A stretch of DNA of 64,000 nucleotides from Schaalia sp. Marseille-Q2122 (GCF_903645355.1 NZ_CAHJXR010000008.1:62001-126000), one strand, 5' to 3'. Positions 8,540 through 17,140 are shown, numbered from the stretch's first letter. A program made the numbers and translations. Notes: generated from the sequence alone by a model not told the origin.

Positions 8540-8690
8540 TTCCTTCGTAACGCCAAGCTTGCGCACGATTGAGACACAACTGCCGTGACCGATAGCGTCG
8601 GGTCATCAATCAAACGATAGTCGACCCGGCGCGCTGCCCGATCCTTGTACTCCTGTAAATATTGTTGGGGAATAATCCAATCCTCCTCGA
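8540..8690 (-). pseudogene. Second decayed IS3 orfA-like fragment
   Basis: On the minus strand the frame reads IPQQYLQEYKDRAARRVDYR and on to LIDDPTLSVTAVVSQ, similar in layout to the first 45 residues of another IS3-type OrfA subgroup. It lacks a start, a coiled coil and any downstream orfB. Weak evidence, from pattern memory only. Confidence 0.3.
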
Positions 8691-8731
8691 AAGACCGAGG
8701 TACAAAACTCAGGACGGTTCAGAACTCCAAC

Positions 8732-8799
8732 TTTGGTCGCACCTGGTGGTGAAAATTTCCCCTTTTTGGGCCTGTTTTATACCACCAGCTGCGACCAAA
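8732..8799. repeat. 19-bp inverted repeat upstream of the fucosidase gene
   Basis: Arms TTTGGTCGCACCTGGTGGT (8732-8750) and the complement of ACCACCAGCTGCGACCAAA (8781-8799) differ at one central base and are separated by 30 bp. The right arm ends about 50 bp before the likely start codon. The long spacer and absence of a T tract argue against a terminator. Paired operator half-sites, or a looped regulatory site, are more likely. Confidence 0.6.
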
Positions 8800-8852
8800 C
8801 TCTTTTAGCCACCTGTGGGACAGCGTTCTGGCACGCGGTGTGCGCCCGTAGA

Positions 8853-11471
8853 ATGGCAGCCATGTCCGCAGCCAATGATGTTCCTGCCTCGACCGTTACC
8901 CCCTGCCCTGCCACCGCCCCGGCACTTCCCGCCCTGCCTGTGCGCGGCGTGGATGGCCTCGTCCCCCTGAATGCTGATGCGCGCATTGCCGCCTGGCAGC
9001 GCCTGCAGTTTGGCCTCTTTGTGCACTGGGGGGTGTATTCCCTGTACGAGGGCTCCTACCGGGGTGTCCCGCAGGGGATTGGCTATCCGGAGCAGATTAA
9101 GGCGTGGATGCAGATTCCTGACGAGGAATACCTGCAGGCCGCCCGCGAATGGCATGCTGAGGAGTGGGATGCGGCCGCCCTGTGCGCTGCGGCGAAAGCG
9201 GCGGGCATGACCTACGTGATGATCACGACGAAGCATCACGATGGTTTTTGCATGTGGAACACGGCCACAACGGATTTCAATATCGTCGCCCAGAGCGCCT
9301 TCGGCCGCGACCCCCTGGCTGAGCTTGCGCGTGAATGTGCGGCTCAGGGCCTGGGGTTGGCCTTCTACTTTTCCATTATTGACTGGACCCAGCATGAGGC
9401 AGAGCCCTACGCGAACCTCAACGCGATCCCTGAGTCGATGATGCCCCTCATTGTGGCCCAGATTGAAGAGCTGCTGACCAACTACGGGCCGATTGTCGAG
9501 TTCTGGTTCGACATGGGCGGACCGACGCCCGATCAGTCTGAACGCCTGGCGGCCACGGTCCGCCGCTGCCAGCCGAGCACGACGGTGATGAATTCGCGCG
9601 TGTGGAATGACTGCGGCGATTTCGAGGTCGGCGGCGATAATGACATCCCCGACTTCTTCCAATACGGCCCCTGGGAGTCGGTGCGCTCGATCTTCCCGGC
9701 CGCCTGGTCCTATTGCACGACGGACAAGTGTGACCGTTCGCCTGAGACGATCATTCCGCAGGTCAGGGCCGCTATTGGTGACCTGGTGACGGTTCTTTCT
9801 GGGGGCGGGCAGTTTGCCTACAATATTGGCCCGATGGGGTCGGGGGCGATTGACCCCTACGACCGGCAGGTGTTGGAGGGGATTGGCGCGTGGATGGCGC
9901 GTCACCCGCGAGCGCTACGAGGCGCCCGCCCGACCTGGCTGCCGATTGAGGCCGCCTCTGGTGCCTGGCGGGCGACCGCCACCGACTCGGAGCTCTACCT
10001 GTTCCCGGCCCAGTGGGAGGAGGGGCTGGAGATTCGTCTGCCGGGTGTGGCCAACGCGGTGTGGCGGGCCGAGGTTGACGCGGCGGGCGCGGGTGCTCGC
10101 GGTGGGGTCAGCACCGTCCGTGCTGTCAGCGGGGTCGGCACTGTCGGCTTGGTCGGCGGGGACACTCATGCCGCCTGCACTTCCGGCACCGCTGACTCCT
10201 CCTCCGCTGCGAGCCTCAACAGCACCGTCTTTGACGAGGCCGCCCGCGCCCTCCCTGTGCGCCGCGAGGGCAACGAGTGCGTGGTGACCCTCGTGGGCCC
10301 CTGCCCTGATGACATCCAGCCGGTTGTGCGACTGGAGTTGGATGGGCCGCTACGTCTGCTCCCTGCGACGGCAGTCCCCCTGGCTGCCGCCCCTGAGGAG
10401 GATTCGTCCCGCGCGTGGGCGACGCTGCGGGGCTGCGACCTCGTGGCTCACCGCAGTGCGAAGGGCTACGGCGGGGGCTTTGCCGCCTTCGATGCCGTGG
10501 TGTTCAATGCGTCGGACACTGGGTTCCCACATGTGAGCCTACGCTTTTTCTTCGACGAGGGCGACGCCCCCTCCCCCACCACCATGTACCGCCTGACCTG
10601 GGGCGATACCTCGATTGACGTGAGTGGTACCGAGCTGGCTGCTGGCCCTATTCGCCTGGATACACACGTGGGCGCACATGTGGGAGCACACGCGGCGGCG
10701 CGCCTGCGGATCGAATACGCCCACCCCTTCTATTACGCCGATGCCCTTGACCTGCGTGTGGCGAGCATTGAGGTGGAGTGTTTCGCACACTCCCCCTCCC
10801 CCAGTGTGCCGGTCGTTTCTGCCGAGCCCGCCAGTGTTGGGGCTTATGCGGGCGAGCGCGTGCGCCTGGCTGCGGCTGTGAGCGGCTGGCCTGCGCCCAG
10901 CTACCAGTGGTATCGGGTTGATGTGGACGCGCTGGATAGCGAGGGCCTTCCTGGTGTTGCGATCCCGGGCGCGACGGCCTCGGTCCTTGAGATCGCTGGA
11001 CCTGAGATCAGCGCGCCCGAGAGCGCCGGAGCACAGCACGCACACTCAAGCGCGTGCTACGTCCTCGTCGCCACTAATGAGCATGGCAGCGTCACCACGC
11101 AGCCCGCCACCATCACCCTGCGCTCTGGTGAGGCCCAGCGCGGTGTTCCGCCGCGCGTGGGGGCGATTACGGTGGAGGCTGTCATGGGTGAGAACCTGTC
11201 CATGTCCGGCGATGGGGCGAACCGTATTGTCACCATCAGTGCGGGCACGGTGCTGGGCTGCGCGGTGGAGGTCAGCGGCGACCCCTACCCCACCCTGCAA
11301 TGGCAGTTGCTGCCCAGCGGGGCTGTGGACTGGGAGGACCTGCCCGGCCAGAGTGCCCCCACCTGGACGCGCATCATTGACGAATCCTTCAACGGTGCCA
11401 AACTACGCGTGCAGGCCGCAAACCCCGCAGGCGTAGTAACGAGCGGTATGGTGACTCTGCGGGTTTTCTGA
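8853..11471 (+). CDS. GH29 alpha-L-fucosidase with C-terminal Ig-like modules
   Basis: Retaining glycosidase that releases terminal alpha-L-fucose from glycans. The GH29 domain spans about residues 45-385, with FGLFVHWG at 53-60, TTKHHDGF at 125-132 and EFWFDMGG, in which D220 is the expected nucleophile. A central beta-rich region (390-620) follows, then two Ig-like domains (about 650-750 with PSYQWYRV, and 770-872 with PTLQWQLLP). I chose ATG 8853 (ATG 8862 is equally possible); the open frame upstream from a TTG at 8733 crosses the inverted repeat and looks non-coding. No ribosome site is convincing. No signal peptide is seen from any start, which is odd for a protein with surface-type modules. 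It stands alone, 6 kb from the sugar ABC operon, next to the IS relics. Confidence 0.88.
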   Translation: MAAMSAANDVPASTVTPCPATAPALPALPVRGVDGLVPLNADARIAAWQRLQFGLFVHWGVYSLYEGSYRGVPQGIGYPEQIKAWMQIPDEEYLQAAREWHAEEWDAAALCAAAKAAGMTYVMITTKHHDGFCMWNTATTDFNIVAQSAFGRDPLAELARECAAQGLGLAFYFSIIDWTQHEAEPYANLNAIPESMMPLIVAQIEELLTNYGPIVEFWFDMGGPTPDQSERLAATVRRCQPSTTVMNSRVWNDCGDFEVGGDNDIPDFFQYGPWESVRSIFPAAWSYCTTDKCDRSPETIIPQVRAAIGDLVTVLSGGGQFAYNIGPMGSGAIDPYDRQVLEGIGAWMARHPRALRGARPTWLPIEAASGAWRATATDSELYLFPAQWEEGLEIRLPGVANAVWRAEVDAAGAGARGGVSTVRAVSGVGTVGLVGGDTHAACTSGTADSSSAASLNSTVFDEAARALPVRREGNECVVTLVGPCPDDIQPVVRLELDGPLRLLPATAVPLAAAPEEDSSRAWATLRGCDLVAHRSAKGYGGGFAAFDAVVFNASDTGFPHVSLRFFFDEGDAPSPTTMYRLTWGDTSIDVSGTELAAGPIRLDTHVGAHVGAHAAARLRIEYAHPFYYADALDLRVASIEVECFAHSPSPSVPVVSAEPASVGAYAGERVRLAAAVSGWPAPSYQWYRVDVDALDSEGLPGVAIPGATASVLEIAGPEISAPESAGAQHAHSSACYVLVATNEHGSVTTQPATITLRSGEAQRGVPPRVGAITVEAVMGENLSMSGDGANRIVTISAGTVLGCAVEVSGDPYPTLQWQLLPSGAVDWEDLPGQSAPTWTRIIDESFNGAKLRVQAANPAGVVTSGMVTLRVF

Positions 11472-11617
11472 GGCGCGTTTTCTGGTACAGGTTTTCTGAG
11501 CCGAGTATTCGAACTTTGGCCAAAAGAGTGATGCGACTCACACGCACGTTTGACCTTCTCAGATTCAATTTGAATTTTAGACTTGGGGAGTTGTGGTCCC
11601 GTAAGGGGAGAAGGGGT

Positions 11618-11959
11618 GTGGCTCTGTTGGGTTCTGAGCTGGCGTTGACTATTGGCGCTCAGGGGCGTGCTGGGGATATGGTGCGCCAAGCGCGTGCTGA
11701 GCTTGAGGCGGCGTGGGGGACGTGCGTCGATGATGTCGAATCCGCTGGTGCTGGTGTGCGTAATGCGGGGATGCCCGTTGTGGGTGAGGCGATTATGGCC
11801 TGGGGTGAGTTGCTTGCCGAGTTGGTGGGGGATTTAGAGGCTTTCGCGGGGGCGTTAGACGCTGTGGATGTGAATGCTTCTGCGGTGGATCGTCAGGTTG
11901 AGCAGGCTTTCACTCAGGCTCTCAATAGTCTGCCTGACAGTGAGGTGGGTGCGCAGTGA
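11618..11959 (+). CDS. Small helical protein of the type VII toxin locus (WXG100-like)
   Basis: 113 aa from the GTG at 11618, which has AAGGGGAG at 7 nt. An open frame further upstream (from 11516) lacks a ribosome site. Composition is Ala/Glu/Val-rich and almost entirely helical, with single tryptophans in EAAWGTC and MAWGELL. It ends in a GTGA overlap with the next gene, so the products are translationally coupled. I infer a WXG100/EspC-like partner or chaperone of the toxin encoded two genes downstream, from size, helical prediction and position. No specific family is recognised. Confidence 0.6.
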   Translation: MALLGSELALTIGAQGRAGDMVRQARAELEAAWGTCVDDVESAGAGVRNAGMPVVGEAIMAWGELLAELVGDLEAFAGALDAVDVNASAVDRQVEQAFTQALNSLPDSEVGAQ

Positions 11960-12273
11960 ATGCAGCAGAGTTAGTGCATTCGTGTGCGGCGTTGAACCAG
12001 ATGAGTGGGGCGCTACGTAAGATGCGCGGAACGCTTGTGGGGACCAGCGCCGATTTGGATGAGTCCTTAAGGGTTGCTTTGGCGGGGTGGAGTCAGGATT
12101 CAGCCTCTCGTCAAGCTCAGATGCAGCGCTGGGAGCAGTTACACGCCCAAACTAGGAGGCTCAGCACGGCGTTGGGCGCAATCATTCAGGCTGTGGATGC
12201 GATCAACCTGGAGGCCGGTGAGTGTGAGGATCACACGGTGGCAATGGTTGTTGAGGGGCGCGTAGCGTGGTAG
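11956..12273 (+). CDS. Small helical protein of the type VII toxin locus
   Basis: 105 aa, starting at a GTG that overlaps the previous stop and ending 7 bp inside the next gene. Predicted as two long helices split near residues 45-50 (LAGWSQDSASR), where a W-S-Q turn resembles the WXG turn of ESX-type substrates. A conserved family name cannot be given. The tight overlap on both sides argues for a real gene whose product is made in step with its neighbours, probably as a secretion partner of the polymorphic toxin. Confidence 0.6.
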   Translation: MNAAELVHSCAALNQMSGALRKMRGTLVGTSADLDESLRVALAGWSQDSASRQAQMQRWEQLHAQTRRLSTALGAIIQAVDAINLEAGECEDHTVAMVVEGRVAW

Positions 12274-12635
12274 GTAATGATTTTCGCGTGGAGACGTCCT
12301 CACTGGCCTCGCTGGCCTCAGAGTTGGACACTCTGGTGGGGGATCAATGGCGTTTTGATGTCGAGGATTTCCTCCCGGCTCGTTTTGAGGTCACCGACGA
12401 GGACGTGTGGAGGGCAGTCAGCGTGTTTCGTGACCGGTGGGAGCTGGGCATGAACGCCCTCACTGAAGATCTTGCCCAGGTCAGTGAACGTCTCAGCGCC
12501 GTTGCGGGTAGGTATATCGAGTTTGACCAGACCGCCACCGAGGCTGGCCAACGCGCCCTTGAAGCGGTCCACGCAGCAGCGTTCCGTTGCCCCGCACCCA
12601 CTCCAAGTACGCACCCTCACACCAGCCAGGAGTAG
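12267..12635 (+). CDS. Small helical protein of the type VII toxin locus
   Basis: 122 aa, mostly helical, with FRDRWELGMNAL in the centre (a W-E-L-G turn like the WXG motif) and a Pro/Thr/His tail. It overlaps the previous gene by 7 bp and ends 4 bp before the ATG of the toxin gene. Position immediately before a WXG-type toxin is typical of small partner proteins needed for type VII export. Function otherwise unknown. Confidence 0.6.
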   Translation: MVGNDFRVETSSLASLASELDTLVGDQWRFDVEDFLPARFEVTDEDVWRAVSVFRDRWELGMNALTEDLAQVSERLSAVAGRYIEFDQTATEAGQRALEAVHAAAFRCPAPTPSTHPHTSQE

Positions 12636-12639
12636 GGGC

Positions 12640-13773
12640 ATGACGGGGCGGGTATTCCACGTTAACGCCAACCCCGGCGCTATTGCCAGCCGGGCCACGA
12701 CGTTGCGTGAGCGCGGCCAGAAGGTGTGTGCCGTAGCAGACCAGATGCGCACCCTTGGGCCCGGCTTGTGGGAGGGCCCCGCAGCGCAGGCTTTCCATGA
12801 GCGCTTCACCCTTGAGCCTGACCGGTGGGAGGAGATGGGTCAAGCCTTCATTGATGCCGCCCAATCCCTGACCTCGTATGCCCAGGCCCTCCAAACCGCG
12901 CAAGACCACGCCAGTGAGTGCCAACGGCGTTACGACGAGGTTCAAAGCATGCGCGCCCAGCATCGCGCACACCCCCAGGCCAGCATCACCGATCAGCCTT
13001 ACGCGTGGAGTGTGAGCCCCCGTTTTTCTGATCTGATTGGACCTGACTTTGCGGGGATGGAAGCAGCGATCGAGGCCGACTGGCAGGCTGCGATAGCCGA
13101 TCTGAGATCTTCCTCTACTGCGTGTGTCAACGCCCTCAACGCCGCCTGCGCTAACGCCCCCCAACAACGCTCCTGGTTTGACGTACTCAACGCCTACCCT
13201 CGCGGCCAATACGAAGCCGGCATGGACATCGCCCTAACTGGCTTGCACACTCTCATCACACCCGTCACGCTCGCATGGCAAGCCGGTACCGGCAAAATCT
13301 CTCCGGAGGCCGCATGGAAAGTTCTCAAGGCTCCCTTTACCCACCTGCGGGACCTGGGGCAAGCCTTCATCAACGCGCCCCTGGACACCGCTGGCAACAT
13401 CATCTGGACTGCCCTTGACATTGAGGGCCTCGCTGACGATGCGCCCCGCGCCCTAGGTAAACACACCGCCAATATTGGCTTGTCTCTCCTCGGCGGAGCC
13501 ACCTTCCTGAAAAGCGCCAAAATCCTGCATACCCTCAGCCGCCATGTCAACCCTCCTGCCTTCGTTAAAGGTGTTCACCACCACACCCACCTTCCCTCCA
13601 ATGAGCTTGGCATACGCCGCAGGCCCACAGACCACGCCCCTCATCACCCACCACACCACCCCACAGACTCACACACACCCACCCTCTCAGCCTCCTCCCT
13701 GACAGCACCCACCCACTCCCCACCCCAGACTCCACCCCGCACCAGCCCCAACACCAACGCCAGCTCCGGCTGA
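12640..13773 (+). CDS. Type VII-type polymorphic toxin, N-terminal half (frame-disrupted)
   Basis: 378 aa from ATG 12640 (MTGRVFHVNANPGAIASRA). Residues 1-100 form a WXG100-like helical hairpin with the turn GLWEGPAAQAFHERF; residues 100-300 are a further helical region with WFDVLNAYPRGQYEAG. The end is a His/Pro/Thr-rich low-complexity linker. The frame stops at 13773, but the adjacent +1 frame continues without a stop from 13703 to 14992 with a natural Pro-Ala linker and a toxin domain. I therefore read this as the first half of one ancestral protein of about 785 aa, split by an indel in the C-rich linker. An intact product would carry the toxin domain to the ESX-type secretion machinery, which is not encoded in this window. 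Confidence 0.7.
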   Translation: MTGRVFHVNANPGAIASRATTLRERGQKVCAVADQMRTLGPGLWEGPAAQAFHERFTLEPDRWEEMGQAFIDAAQSLTSYAQALQTAQDHASECQRRYDEVQSMRAQHRAHPQASITDQPYAWSVSPRFSDLIGPDFAGMEAAIEADWQAAIADLRSSSTACVNALNAACANAPQQRSWFDVLNAYPRGQYEAGMDIALTGLHTLITPVTLAWQAGTGKISPEAAWKVLKAPFTHLRDLGQAFINAPLDTAGNIIWTALDIEGLADDAPRALGKHTANIGLSLLGGATFLKSAKILHTLSRHVNPPAFVKGVHHHTHLPSNELGIRRRPTDHAPHHPPHHPTDSHTPTLSASSLTAPTHSPPQTPPRTSPNTNASSG

Positions 13774-14992
13774 GGTAAATCCCTTCGCTGACCTCGAACG
13801 CCGCCTCAACACCCACACCCACACCACAAACAACCCCACCAACTCACACATCGACCACGACCGCCTCCTCCAACGCCTCAACCCCAACCACCACACCAAC
13901 ACTGACGCTCCTGCGCCCACCACACCCCCTGACATCACCCGCGATCATCACCTCCCCGCCAACCCCGATCGCGACCCCGCGCCCGAGCCCAGCAACACTC
14001 ACCACCTCGCCGAGAACGACGGCCCAGAGCACCCCGAACACCCCACCACCACCGAAAACCCCACCCACTCAACACACCCCACGAACACGCCTCTCGATAA
14101 TGCGGAGGCGACAGCGACGTATGACCCTCACTCCACCCAACCTTCCACCCTGCCAACGCTCAAGAGTGAAGAAGAAATCGCCGCTCTGACACGACCCACA
14201 GGCATCAGCGACAAACACTACGAAACCCTACGCCTCGAACGCACCCAAGCACCCACAGGAATAGACCACCTCGCACGCACAATCCCTATCGTGGGAGACA
14301 ACTCGGTCCCGCCCCCTCGCGATGCTTCTGCCCTTGATCAAGGCACGTTGGCATTGGTCGAAGATGTGGGAGAAGTCCTTGGTAGAGATCAGTACGGGAA
14401 TCTGCGTAGCTATAACCAATGGTGGGATGAGACCATCGGACGAAACAAGATATGGCCTGAAGATGGCGAGAAACTGCCTGTAGAAGTGCGCATTCCTGAA
14501 GGAGCAAAACTCGCCCCCGGAGTCAACGAGCCAACGCAGTACACCATATGGGGTGGAGCCTTTAAAGAATCCGTGATTGACTGGGGAGGCGACAAGGCTC
14601 GCTCACTGGCAGAGGGCATCGTACATCAGGAAGGTAGCCGAAACGACCTTCTCGCAGCCTTCAAAGCTCACTACGACCTACCTTCCGAGGGCGCTATCTA
14701 TTTCGACCGTGTCGGTGAACCTAATGGTGGGTTCCTCGGATTGATCGGCCCCGACGGTCCAGCGAGTTTCGGTGAACGTTCTCTTAACCCATCGTCTCTT
14801 CATAAGACCTATTACGCATACCAACTCATCGAAGACAACATTCCCGACGACTACACCATCCGATCAGGCATCACGGCGCCCTACCATGGAGGACAGGGCG
14901 GAGCCGTCCAACTCCAGATCTTCAATAGCCATGGAGACGAAGTTAAAGTTGAAAAACTCATCATTGACGGCGTGCTAAGAAAGGTCATTTGA
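13703..14992 (+). CDS. Polymorphic toxin C-terminal half with TNT-like NAD+ glycohydrolase domain
   Basis: The open frame begins after a TGA at 13700-13702 with APAPTPTPAPAEVNPFADLE, then about 170 disordered residues rich in His, Thr and Pro, then a globular domain (about 14380-14992). That domain shows the order of features of the TNT family (tuberculosis necrotizing toxin, NAD+ glycohydrolase): IYFDRVGEPNGGFLG, SFGERSLNPSS, YYAYQL, then ITAPYHGGQGGAVQLQI and LIIDGVLRK. The Gln in the GGAVQ segment fits a catalytic Gln of TNT; the other active-site residues I cannot assign safely. There is no good start codon with a ribosome site at the head of this frame, although a GTG at 14291 exists. 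Expression therefore needs frameshift correction from the upstream half. Confidence 0.65.
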   Translation, partial: QHPPTPHPRLHPAPAPTPTPAPAEVNPFADLERRLNTHTHTTNNPTNSHIDHDRLLQRLNPNHHTNTDAPAPTTPPDITRDHHLPANPDRDPAPEPSNTHHLAENDGPEHPEHPTTTENPTHSTHPTNTPLDNAEATATYDPHSTQPSTLPTLKSEEEIAALTRPTGISDKHYETLRLERTQAPTGIDHLARTIPIVGDNSVPPPRDASALDQGTLALVEDVGEVLGRDQYGNLRSYNQWWDETIGRNKIWPEDGEKLPVEVRIPEGAKLAPGVNEPTQYTIWGGAFKESVIDWGGDKARSLAEGIVHQEGSRNDLLAAFKAHYDLPSEGAIYFDRVGEPNGGFLGLIGPDGPASFGERSLNPSSLHKTYYAYQLIEDNIPDDYTIRSGITAPYHGGQGGAVQLQIFNSHGDEVKVEKLIIDGVLRKVI

Positions 14993-15630
14993 TGACGCTC
15001 CTACAGAAACTCGTGGAATTCACCCGACACAGGGGACCCATGCCTTCCTATCGGGACGACACTAACGAACTTATCTTCGACGGCGACATCGAGCGCTTCG
15101 CCTTCCATTTTTGGGAAGAAAACGGCCTCTGGCATTACGGGGAAAGCGGAAGCAACAACAAACGCTCCACTGAGCTTTCCACTCCTGACTTCGATATCGC
15201 CCTACGCTGGCTCATTTACAACGTCGCAGGCTCAGCCCGCCACCGTCTAAGATTCCATCCCCTTAGAATTCCCATTGATGGGGCTCTCGATCACGAAAAC
15301 ATTGCGACCGGATGGTCCATCCAACTCGATGATGATCTTATCGGCCAGCTCATCACCCCCGATGGCAAGGTCCTCGACATGCAAATGCAAGTATCCACCC
15401 GCAGAGCCGCGCAACTTGTGATCCTCTCCCACCTCATGGCCTACACGCCCGAACAGCTCCTCACCTCCTACATGGACCCCTACGGACGCCCGCATCTGAC
15501 CCAATATCTCCACGAGGACCCCGCCCTCACACGCATAGGCAAACCCTCCCACCCCATCCCACCCCTAGAAACCGCAAACTGGGGAAAGTCCCCTGGCCAT
15601 GTGAGCCGCGCACGCAGCGCCACCTCGTAG
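14992..15630 (+). CDS. Candidate immunity protein for the TNT-like toxin
   Basis: 212 aa from an ATG overlapping the toxin stop (TGATG), with AAAGG 7 nt upstream. The protein is soluble with no signal peptide, begins MTLLQKLVEFTRH and has acidic, Trp-containing stretches (FHFWEENGLWHYGESG). A stop-start overlap directly after a toxin domain is the classical place of a polymorphic-toxin immunity gene. It may belong to the Imm61-type group seen with TNT domains, but I cannot confirm that without a profile search. Its basic C-terminal tail after about residue 190 looks disordered. Confidence 0.6.
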   Translation: MTLLQKLVEFTRHRGPMPSYRDDTNELIFDGDIERFAFHFWEENGLWHYGESGSNNKRSTELSTPDFDIALRWLIYNVAGSARHRLRFHPLRIPIDGALDHENIATGWSIQLDDDLIGQLITPDGKVLDMQMQVSTRRAAQLVILSHLMAYTPEQLLTSYMDPYGRPHLTQYLHEDPALTRIGKPSHPIPPLETANWGKSPGHVSRARSATS

Positions 15631-15670
15631 CAGCCAGGGGGACCTCTAAAAAGCCAGAGTTAAGGGAGCA

Positions 15671-17140
15671 TCAGCTCCACTGCTCCTCGGGCCTGCCCTC
15701 CACAGCCCACAGGGTGTGGAACACGCCCTCGCGGTCCACACGGAAGTAGGTGTGCGAACCGAAGAAGTCGCGCTGGCCCTGGATGAGGGCAGCCGGCAGG
15801 CGCTCGGCGCGAATCATGTCGAAGTAGGACAGGGACGAGGCAAACACCGGGATCGGCACGCCACCAGCAGCCGCGAGCGCCACCACGCGACGCAGCGAGG
15901 GCACAGCCGCCTGAATACGCGAGGCGAAAGGCTCGGCCGCCAGCAGCAACGGCAGCTCGGGGTCAGCCTCGTAAGCCTTCGTAATGTCGTCAAGGAAGAC
16001 GGCGCGAATAATGCAGCCAGCGCGCCAGATCTTAGCGAGCGCGCCCTTGTCGATCTGCCAGTTGTAGGCGGCGGCGCCGGCGCTGATCTCGTCAAAGCCC
16101 TGCGAGTAGGCGACGATCTTGGAGGCGTAGAGGGCCAGGCGCACGTCCTCAACGAAGGCTGCGCGCTCGGCCTCGTCAATGACGATGGGCGCTGCGCCAC
16201 CTTCAAGGGCGCGGGCGGCCAGGCGCTGCGGGCGCGACGAGGAAGCACCGCGGGCGAAGGTGGCCTCACCAATGCCGGTCACGGGCACGCCCAGGGACAG
16301 GGCGGTCTGCACCGTCCAAGCGCCGGTGCCCTTCTGGGAGGCCTCGTCGACAATGAGGTCCACCAGCGGCGTGCCGGTCTCGGCGTCCACCTGGCGCAGC
16401 ACCTCGACGCTGATTTCCATGAGGTAGGAGTTGAGTTCGCCCTCGTTCCACTGGGCGAAGATGTCGGCCACCTCAGCGGGGGTGATGCCCAGGCCGCGGC
16501 GCAGCAGGTCGTAGGCCTCGGCGATGACCTGCATGTCGGCGTACTCGATGCCGTTGTGCACCATCTTGACGAAGTGGCCAGCGCCATCAGCACCAATATG
16601 GGTGCAGCAGGGTTCGTCACCCACGTGGGCGGAGATCTTTTCAAACATGGGGCCCAGGCGGTCGTAGGACTCCACGGTGCCGCCAGGCATGATCGAGGGG
16701 CCCCACAGGGCGCCTTCCTCGCCGCCGGAAACGCCGGCGCCCACGAAGTGCAGGCCGCGGTCGCGCGCCCAGGATTCGCGGCGGACCGTGTCAGAGAAGA
16801 GGGCGTTGCCGCAGTCGACAATAATGTCGCCGGGCTGCATGTAGTCGGCCAGCTGGATCATGGCGGCGTCGGTAGCCTCACCAGCCTGCACCATAATGAT
16901 GGCCACGCGAGGCTGCTCAAGGGAGGCAACGAACTCTTCGACGCTTTCGGCGGGAATGAAGGTGCCCTCAGAGCCGTCGCCGTGGTTGCTCATGAGTTTT
17001 TCAGTGCGCGCCAGGGTGCGGTTGAAGACGGCGGTGCGGTAGCCGTTGCGTGCGAGGTTACGGGCGAGGTTGGCGCCCATCACTCCCAGGCCGTACACGC
17101 CAATGTCAGCAGAGCCGGTGGCGGGCGTTGGGAAACTCAT
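15671..17140 (-). CDS. gnd: 6-phosphogluconate dehydrogenase (decarboxylating)
   Basis: Converts 6-phosphogluconate to ribulose 5-phosphate and CO2 with NADP+ in the oxidative pentose phosphate pathway. The 489 aa are full length for the long (GndA) form. The Rossmann dinucleotide site is GVYGLGVMGANLARNLA near residue 14, with the partner Arg in FNRTLARTE favouring NADP. The substrate signature VGAGVSGGEEGAL is intact, as are the catalytic Lys/His region HFVKMVHNGIEY and the LIVDEASQKGTGAWT helix. The start ATG has GGAG at 7 nt. Monocistronic, converging on the immunity gene. Confidence 0.97.
   Translation of the reverse strand: MSFPTPATGSADIGVYGLGVMGANLARNLARNGYRTAVFNRTLARTEKLMSNHGDGSEGTFIPAESVEEFVASLEQPRVAIIMVQAGEATDAAMIQLADYMQPGDIIVDCGNALFSDTVRRESWARDRGLHFVGAGVSGGEEGALWGPSIMPGGTVESYDRLGPMFEKISAHVGDEPCCTHIGADGAGHFVKMVHNGIEYADMQVIAEAYDLLRRGLGITPAEVADIFAQWNEGELNSYLMEISVEVLRQVDAETGTPLVDLIVDEASQKGTGAWTVQTALSLGVPVTGIGEATFARGASSSRPQRLAARALEGGAAPIVIDEAERAAFVEDVRLALYASKIVAYSQGFDEISAGAAAYNWQIDKGALAKIWRAGCIIRAVFLDDITKAYEADPELPLLLAAEPFASRIQAAVPSLRRVVALAAAGGVPIPVFASSLSYFDMIRAERLPAALIQGQRDFFGSHTYFRVDREGVFHTLWAVEGRPEEQWS

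Larger units (their letters stand above)
7826..8732. other. Gene-poor insertion-sequence graveyard
   Basis: About 900 bp between the ISL3 element and the fucosidase gene without a credible intact gene. The first 150 bp are distinctly AT-richer than the surroundings. At about 8035 the plus strand reads MPRPRKYGEAAPEAV, which looks like the very start of an IS3-type OrfA and then loses the frame. Two further OrfA-like relics are listed separately. An 80-codon open frame at 8085-8327 looks like chance reading of these relics. Confidence 0.5.

Noticed and set aside
8733-8852. TTG-started N-terminal extension of the fucosidase
   Set aside because: It runs through the inverted repeat, has no ribosome site and no family similarity.
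13560-14290. Separate proline-rich gene between toxin halves
   Set aside because: Frame analysis shows the low-complexity DNA belongs to the linker of one disrupted toxin rather than to an independent gene with its own start.
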